Shown here: positions 30,676 through 32,019 of the stretch, piece by piece
How the letters are laid out: each line of letters starts with the position of its first letter
Numbering within the stretch: the stretch's first letter is position 1
Assembly (NCBI GenBank): GCA_964443315.1
Contig: CAYUCP010000004.1
Span: forward strand, 1-32,019
Source: JAGOTP01 sp964443315
GTDB lineage: Bacteria > Patescibacteriota > Patescibacteriia > 2-12-FULL-60-25
Direction: 5' to 3'
Length of the DNA: 32,019 nucleotides
Program-made: the position numbers and the translations under genes
The notes under the pieces: generated by a model
Told to the model about the DNA's origin: nothing
The model's input: the letters and a program-made list of their open reading frames with translations, nothing else
The model's database searches: none

Positions 30676-32019
30676 ATGTCTTTTTACAACCCCCTTAAGG
30701 CCCTGGGTATTGCCGCTGGCGTGTTCAGCGTAGCTGCGCTCGGGGTCATTTTTAGTTCACCGCTTCAGGCATCGGCTGCTCCTATCCGTGTCTATGTAGC
30801 CGGAGAGAGTATCGAGCGCCGCAATTGTATGAGTGAAGCGCCATTTACATCGACTGGCGCCTTGAATAATCCAACGAATAACGATACGGAACAATACGGC
30901 TGGATGATTCCATTTGCTGAAAAACTCAAACTCCGCCGCCCTGGGTTGACCATCGAGTTCGTTGGATCGAGTGGTTGGCTCGCGGGTGATGATTATCCAT
31001 ACGCTGGCTCGGGCGCATGTCGTTTTTACCCAACCGCAGGACGCACGTCGGCGATGTCGGGAAGTGATAACGAAACGTGGCTTCAGGAGCATGGGAACGA
31101 GCTCCGCAACAAGCAGTTTTGCTATGATGTCGCCTTTGTTTCGCGTGGAGGGAATGACAAGGGAACCGACGATCGCTTTTTTAACGAAACATTGACTCAG
31201 CTGATTGACCTCGCTGTTCGTGGATCATCGTGTAATGCGAATCCGCTGGTGTATGTGACTGGTCACATCCCGGATAGTGAAATCACGGTTGCGACAGGGG
31301 ACGCGAAATTCGTGAATCGTGTGCGCTCGGCGGTGAACGCCTATCAGGCAGCAAATGCTTCGGCTCGTGTTCGTTTTGTTGATCAATTCACGCCGTTCAA
31401 GAACAACACGCCTACGACCGCTTTCCCAGCGCCAAACTGGCGCAGTGGAACGGGTTTTAACATGAGCGTGATTGGTCGCGATGGTGATGGCTTGCATCCA
31501 AAGCGTTTCGCCTCTATTTATGCTGGTGAATTAGCAGCGAATGCGGTGAATTTGGATGAGTTAACGGCTGTGATGGGCGGAGCGACGGGTACTCCAGCTC
31601 CAGCGCCTGCACCTACTCCGGCCCCTACGCCAACCCCGACCCCAACACCCACACCCGCCCCAACACCCACACCGGTGCCAACTCCAGTGCCTACGCCAGC
31701 CCCCACGGCTCCGCCGGTAGTTGGCTCGGCTCCTGGTCGCTATGACATGGGAAACCCAACGCTCCGTGATGTGTGGATCAATCCAACGTCTGGGAACGAT
31801 TCCAATACCGGCGCTTCACGTGATCGTGCGCTCAAGACGATTGCTGAAGCATGGCGTCGTATTCCAGCGAACCAGCCCTTTACGACCGGCTACCGTTTCA
31901 TGCTTACACGTGGAACCTACCCAAGGAACGAGATGCCTAACTTCTGGGACGATCGTGTCGGTACGGCGCAATTCCCAGTGATTTTGCAGTCGGTTGATGG
32001 CCGTGGTGCCGCCGTTCTC
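30676..32019 (+). CDS. Secreted SGNH-like hydrolase with Pro/Thr linker and beta-helix start, 3' truncated
   Basis: The frame is open from ATG 30676 to the window end (448 codons seen, no stop). It has an N-terminal signal or anchor (IAAGVFSVAALGVIF). The hydrolase-like domain shows block I AGES (Ser45), block III RGGND (Asn160) and a DGLH motif (Asp271, His274), the order expected for SGNH esterases. The first block reads GES, not GDS. A Pro/Thr repeat linker (about 307-345) follows, then DVWINPTSGNDSNTGAS, which resembles the start of parallel beta-helix surface proteins. The substrate might be an acyl or acetyl group on a glycan, but this is not known. TATGGT lies 12 nt before the ATG. Confidence 0.7.
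   Translation, partial: MSFYNPLKALGIAAGVFSVAALGVIFSSPLQASAAPIRVYVAGESIERRNCMSEAPFTSTGALNNPTNNDTEQYGWMIPFAEKLKLRRPGLTIEFVGSSGWLAGDDYPYAGSGACRFYPTAGRTSAMSGSDNETWLQEHGNELRNKQFCYDVAFVSRGGNDKGTDDRFFNETLTQLIDLAVRGSSCNANPLVYVTGHIPDSEITVATGDAKFVNRVRSAVNAYQAANASARVRFVDQFTPFKNNTPTTAFPAPNWRSGTGFNMSVIGRDGDGLHPKRFASIYAGELAANAVNLDELTAVMGGATGTPAPAPAPTPAPTPTPTPTPTPAPTPTPVPTPVPTPAPTAPPVVGSAPGRYDMGNPTLRDVWINPTSGNDSNTGASRDRALKTIAEAWRRIPANQPFTTGYRFMLTRGTYPRNEMPNFWDDRVGTAQFPVILQSVDGRGAAVL
31594..31712 (+). repeat. Low-complexity Pro/Thr/Ala coding repeat
   Basis: Repeated CCA/CCN-ACN-type codons (mostly Pro-Thr, with Pro-Ala and Pro-Val) encode a flexible linker inside the surface protein. It is a coding low-complexity tract, not a direct DNA repeat with fixed unit length. 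Confidence 0.8.

Noticed and set aside
31594..31712. Possible CRISPR or tandem DNA repeat
   Set aside because: It is a coding Pro/Thr linker with no regular spacers or constant repeat.

Overview
The window is a 32 kb piece of a bacterial genome that most resembles a Patescibacteria (CPR) lineage, probably Parcubacteria-like. This is inferred from gene content and style: compact genes with 0-20 nt gaps, an RNase J with a long disordered N-terminus, a MurL/MurD2 pair instead of the usual D-glutamate route, many single-helix membrane-anchored proteins, and very few Shine-Dalgarno sites. TGA works as a stop (for example at 10694 and 24412), so genetic code 11 is expected. The assembly is a scaffold with a 100-N gap at 29411-29510.

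Layout. 1-2351: unknown coiled-coil and membrane proteins converging on a shared terminator. 2430-7122 (minus): peroxiredoxin, an ABC exporter and RNase J. A 116-nt intergenic stretch between the exporter and RNase J folds into a closed multi-helix structure and may be an undescribed RNA. 7396-11923: tRNA-Leu, a small protein, DNA polymerase IV, MurL and MurD2. 12636-16710: tRNA-Thr, L33, a RecB-like/RNase H-like nuclease, a YibE/F membrane protein and an RsmC-like methyltransferase. 16707-17731 (minus): tRNA-Pro and a putative lipoprotein. 19834-22050: UvrD-type helicase. 22093-26975: a degenerate MetK-like protein, a cyclophilin lipoprotein, two tandem membrane methyltransferases, a C39-like peptidase and a CapA-like phosphoesterase. 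27407-29300: cytidine deaminase and both exonuclease VII subunits. 29319-30594: a holin-family protein broken by the gap, then L10 and L7/L12. From 30676 to the window end: an SGNH-hydrolase/beta-helix surface protein that continues outside.

Two genome-wide features stand out. First, many native genes have a -10-like hexamer ending 6-8 nt before the start codon and no Shine-Dalgarno, as expected for leaderless mRNAs. Second, three GC-rich single-gene islands (about 11956-12526, 17837-19710 and 26987-27362) break this rule. Each lies on the minus strand, has its own sigma70-like promoter with an exact 17-bp spacer, a GC-rich 5' leader and a downstream hairpin; two of the three have strong Shine-Dalgarno sites. 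They look like independently transcribed foreign cargo, although assembly chimerism must be excluded.

Functionally the window mixes cell-wall synthesis (MurL, MurD2), DNA repair (Pol IV, UvrD, ExoVII), RNA processing and translation (RNase J, tRNAs, L33, L10, L12) and an envelope set (lipoproteins, C39, CapA, YibE/F, SGNH).
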